A stretch of DNA of 6,271 nt from positions 1 through 6,271 of the forward strand of contig CANCEQ010000180.1 of NCBI GenBank assembly GCA_947375085.1, given 5' to 3'. This stretch comes from Flavobacteriales bacterium. Its GTDB lineage: Bacteria; Bacteroidota; Bacteroidia; Flavobacteriales; Crocinitomicaceae. The position numbers and the translations under genes are program-made. This document shows positions 3,989 to 6,271 of the stretch, one piece after another. The notes beneath the pieces were generated by a model. The model was not told where the DNA came from and did not search any database. It was given only the letters and a program-made list of their open reading frames with translations. Each line of letters begins with the position of its first letter. The stretch's first letter is position 1.

Positions 3989-4573
3989 TTAATTAGTATA
4001 CCACTTGATTGCTTCAGCTTCATGCAATTTAATGAAATCATTTTTAGCAGCATTATATTCGCTACCATCTTTCCATTTTTTTGTTGATAATTCTAATTTT
4101 AAGTTTTGATATTCCTCTTTTATTTTTGGATTTTCTTTCAAAAATTCTCTAAATGCGATGTGTCTTTTAAAGTCTAATGAATTCAACTCAAATATATGAA
4201 TGTGAGCTAGTTTGTAATCATTTATTTCGTTTGGAATAATATCTGATTCAGTGTAAATAGAGGGTGTTTTAAATGGAGGTTGAACAGATTTTAACTTTGC
4301 ATAAAAGCGCCTTTTCGGCATAACTGAATTAAATTTTTCAAAATAAATGTATCCTTGATTAATCAAAGGTTGAATAGTGCCATCTAAATTGAGTATGTCA
4401 GGAATACCAATCATGATATCAATAATTGGTTTGGCTGATAATCCTTCAATAGAAGTACTTCCGATATGTTCAATTGTAGGATTGAATGATTGTAATGTTT
4501 TTAGCAATTCAAAATGAATTGTATCGAAAGTTTGTTTCCAATTTGGACTATGAGGTTCAATGTTTACTTCCAT
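3989..4573 (-). CDS. GrpB family protein (nucleotidyltransferase-like fold)
   Basis: 194 residues. The diagnostic GrpB block IEHIGSTSIEGLSAKPIIDI is at 34-53, corresponding to the GS...D core of the nucleotidyltransferase fold. HIHIFE follows at 124-129, and FREFLKENP with the YNAAKNDFI helix near the C-terminus. It is somewhat longer than the usual 165-180 residues; the extra length lies in the 95-118 loop. The family is named from an open reading frame near grpE; a few members are described as dephospho-CoA kinase appendages, but for stand-alone proteins no reaction is established. The ATG overlaps the stop of the methyltransferase gene (TAATG), so the two are translationally coupled, and a joint role is likely though unknown. 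The gene ends in TAA at 3989. Confidence 0.92.
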   Translation of the reverse strand: MEVNIEPHSPNWKQTFDTIHFELLKTLQSFNPTIEHIGSTSIEGLSAKPIIDIMIGIPDILNLDGTIQPLINQGYIYFEKFNSVMPKRRFYAKLKSVQPPFKTPSIYTESDIIPNEINDYKLAHIHIFELNSLDFKRHIAFREFLKENPKIKEEYQNLKLELSTKKWKDGSEYNAAKNDFIKLHEAEAIKWYTN

Positions 4574-5373
4574 TATTTTTTTGTAGCAGTCAAAGCATAA
4601 ACCATAGGAATTTTATTTTCTAAATGTTTTATTCTGAATTTTTTAGGTTCAAATTCTTCCGTTTCGTTAAAACAATTGTAAGGAGAGTAATCGTATTCAT
4701 TGAATGAGTTAATCTCAAGTCCATTTGAAAGTAGGCTAGTTAGAACTTCTGCTAAACTATGGTTCCAGGTAATATTTTCTCCCTGAATATTAGCCGTTTT
4801 GTCGGCATAAGTTCCTTCTGATTTTTCAACTATTTCACCTGAATTAAAATAATTATAGCCTACTTCTTTGAAGTTGTCATCAAACATCCATACGACTGGG
4901 TGAAATTCAACAAAAATTAATTTTCCATTTGGTTTCAAAAAATGAGAGATTACTTTCGCCCATTTATCTAAATCGGGCATCCAAGTAATTACACCGTAGC
5001 TAGTATAAATAATATCGAATTTCTCATCTAGATTTTTGGGTAACTCATAAACATCTGAACAAATAAAAGTGCTTTCAATTCCAATTTTAGCGCTTAATTT
5101 TTTAGCTTCTTCTATTGCTTTGTCTGATAGGTCAATTCCTGTGACTTTAGCTCCTAATCGACCCAATGAAAGCGTGTCTTGACCAAAATGGCATTGAAGA
5201 TGAAGTATAGATTTATCTTTTACATCACCTAAAATAGAAAGTTCAATTTCATTTAAAGAAGTGTTTCCTTTTATAAATCCTTCTAAATCATAAAAATCGG
5301 ATTTCAAATGGTGTTCTGTTCGTTGGTTCCATGATTGTTTATTGATTTCTATGTAGTCAAGTTTTCGGGTCAT
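4573..5373 (-). CDS. Class I SAM-dependent methyltransferase
   Basis: 266 residues. A helical N-terminal cap (NKQSWNQRTEHHLKSDFYD) precedes a Rossmann methyltransferase core: motif I-like LHLQCHFGQDTLSL (57-70), acidic Asp81 in GIDLS, CSDVYELP (105-112) for adenine contact, and FDIIYTSYGVITWM (119-132). The core ends with LKPNGKLIFVEFHP (146-159), and a C-terminal region with many aromatic residues follows. Motif I has QCHFGQD in place of the common GxGxG, a pattern seen in a subgroup annotated only as small-molecule methyltransferases. The substrate is unknown. A consensus promoter element lies upstream (5399-5406), and the gene forms a two-gene unit with GrpB through a one-base stop/start overlap. 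The ATG at 5373 starts the family-typical N-terminus. Confidence 0.92.
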   Translation of the reverse strand: MTRKLDYIEINKQSWNQRTEHHLKSDFYDLEGFIKGNTSLNEIELSILGDVKDKSILHLQCHFGQDTLSLGRLGAKVTGIDLSDKAIEEAKKLSAKIGIESTFICSDVYELPKNLDEKFDIIYTSYGVITWMPDLDKWAKVISHFLKPNGKLIFVEFHPVVWMFDDNFKEVGYNYFNSGEIVEKSEGTYADKTANIQGENITWNHSLAEVLTSLLSNGLEINSFNEYDYSPYNCFNETEEFEPKKFRIKHLENKIPMVYALTATKK

Positions 5374-5398
5374 TTTATTGTTTTTTTTATGTTTATTT

Positions 5399-5406
5399 CA
5401 AAAGTA
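5399..5406 (-). promoter_or_regulatory. Bacteroidota -7 promoter element (TACTTTTG) for the methyltransferase-GrpB unit
   Basis: A full match to TAnnTTTG, 26 bases ahead of the ATG at 5373, in the 139-bp divergent spacer (5374-5512). No TTTG is seen at the usual -33 distance. For the opposite gene (ParA at 5513) no convincing TAnnTTTG element is visible; the nearest resemblance, TAGCTTAA at 5492-5499, is weak. Confidence 0.5.
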
Positions 5407-5512
5407 GAAAATAAAGTGAATGATGAATTAAAATTCAATTGTTTAAATGTATTTTTTTTATTTCCATACTGCTTGAATATATGAAGTAAATTAGCTTAAA
5501 ATTGAAACTGAA

Positions 5513-6139
5513 ATGACAAAAGTAATATCTTTCATAAGTAGAAAAGGAGGGACAGGTAAGACTACCAATGCAATTAATTTGGCGACAATGTTAGATAGCA
5601 TCGGAAACAAAGTACTATTAGTTGAAACCGATACAAATTATACTCTTAATACGATTAGAAAAATGGAGCTTTTTAAAACAGGAGCGAAAGAAGACCAACT
5701 ATTCACCATTTTAGCTTCTGTTGATGAGAAAATTTCAGAAGAATTAGAATCGTTAAAAAAGAAGAAATACGATTATATCATTTTGGATACTGCTGGAAAA
5801 ACAACAGATAATAGCATAAAGAAAATCTGTGTAGCCTCTGATTTAGTGATAGTTCCAACAAGTTTATCTCAAAATGATTTATTAGTTACTTTTCAGACAA
5901 TTGAAGATTTAAAACCAGCAAAAGAATTAAATAAAAAATTGAAAATTGCTGTACTTCCAAATCGTATCAATGGTTTAACGAAAACTAAATCAATTACGAA
6001 TACACTTGCTCAATTGGATGCAATCATTTTGGAGAATTATGTACCCACGAAAAATATTTTTTCACAAGCTAGTACAATAATTCCAGAAAAAGAGTATCTT
6101 ACAATTACAAAAGAAATAGTAACCTTATTAGAAAAATAA
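5513..6139 (+). CDS. ParA/MinD-type (deviant Walker A) ATPase
   Basis: 208 residues. The deviant Walker A motif is KGGTGKTT at 11-18 with signature Lys11 and catalytic Lys16. Walker A' is VETDTNYT with Asp40, where the common form is D-x-DPQ. Walker B is YIILDTAG at 88-95, and the switch-like region VIVPTSLSQNDL is at 112-123. At this length, without an N-terminal helix-turn-helix, it matches small ParA proteins (type Ib-like), which position plasmids or protein clusters by ATP-dependent nucleoid binding. Substitution of DPQ by TNY is unusual. The next gene starts 4 bp downstream and is the likely partner or adaptor. It is the first gene on the plus strand and divergent from the methyltransferase. 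Plasmid or integrated-element origin versus a chromosomal positioning role cannot be decided here. Confidence 0.93.
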   Translation: MTKVISFISRKGGTGKTTNAINLATMLDSIGNKVLLVETDTNYTLNTIRKMELFKTGAKEDQLFTILASVDEKISEELESLKKKKYDYIILDTAGKTTDNSIKKICVASDLVIVPTSLSQNDLLVTFQTIEDLKPAKELNKKLKIAVLPNRINGLTKTKSITNTLAQLDAIILENYVPTKNIFSQASTIIPEKEYLTITKEIVTLLEK

Positions 6140-6143
6140 TCAA

Positions 6144-6271
6144 ATGGCGAAAAAAGCGAATACATTAAACGATTTAACCTCTTTCTTAAAGTCTGATTCT
6201 ATTATAGGTTCAACTGAATTTGTTTCTGAAGTAGAGCAAGATTTTTTCACAAAGAAACCTTTGACATTGGT
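6144..6271 (+). CDS. Unknown protein downstream of ParA, N-terminal part (runs off the right edge)
   Basis: 42 codons are visible: a basic start MAKKANTLNDLTSFLKSDS followed by an acidic stretch (EFVSEVEQDFFTKKP). The ATG is 4 bp after the ParA stop, so the pair should be co-transcribed and probably co-translated. I do not recognise the family. The position is that of a ParB-type, centromere-binding or cargo-adaptor partner. The short basic N-terminus would fit the type of peptide that stimulates a ParA ATPase, but this is inference from position and composition only. Confidence 0.7.
   Translation, partial: MAKKANTLNDLTSFLKSDSIIGSTEFVSEVEQDFFTKKPLTL

Overview
The window is AT-rich with short AT-rich spacers, no Shine-Dalgarno-like starts, and TAnnTTTG-type promoter elements. 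Its protein families (DUF6132, a DUF983 zinc-ribbon membrane protein, a YgaP-like DUF2892 protein, and a Crp/Fnr regulator beside a TSUP transporter) are typical of Bacteroidota, and most suggestive of a Flavobacteriaceae chromosome. The organism call is inference from family content and promoter style; no rRNA or tRNA gene is visible.

Layout. Everything from 1 to 5373 is on the minus strand, so transcription runs from high to low coordinates. First comes a two-gene unit: a class I SAM methyltransferase (5373-4573) overlapping by one base with a GrpB-family protein (4573-3989). Next is a run of nine co-directional genes: TSUP (TauE/SafE) transporter (3956-3228, TTG start), Crp/Fnr regulator (3219-2599), YgaP-like DUF2892 membrane protein (2433-2227), DUF6132 membrane protein (2225-2031), heavy-metal-associated (HMA) domain protein (1973-1701), two tandem single-domain rhodaneses (1627-1343 and 1340-1026), a second small cysteine-rich DUF2892-like membrane protein (966-757) and an OsmC-family protein (691-263). 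A partial DUF983 gene (206 to the left edge) follows. On the right, after a 139-bp divergent spacer, a ParA-type ATPase (5513-6139) and the start of an unknown partner gene (6144 onward) are on the plus strand.

How the genes work together. The nine-gene run reads as a sulfane-sulfur/persulfide handling locus: an anion exporter of the sulfite/thiosulfate-exporter family, a likely redox- or sulfur-responsive Crp-type regulator, two rhodaneses, a detached YgaP-like membrane module, three small proteins rich in paired cysteines, and an OsmC-type thiol peroxidase-like protein. It resembles the content of cst-type sulfide-stress operons, but no persulfide dioxygenase or sulfide:quinone reductase is present in the window.

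The spacers of this operon are unusual. Three copies of a roughly 47-bp repeat (TAACCACAGAG... family) fill three of them, in both orientations. A 9-unit hexamer array (GTTAAG/GTTGAG on the coding strand) fills another, and a fourth holds two abutting 10-bp palindromes plus a GAAA-loop hairpin. The spacer after the regulator gene carries a Crp-like inverted repeat (GTAAC-N4-GTTGC), placed about 41 bp upstream of a predicted start site. This suggests that the regulator activates the genes behind it.
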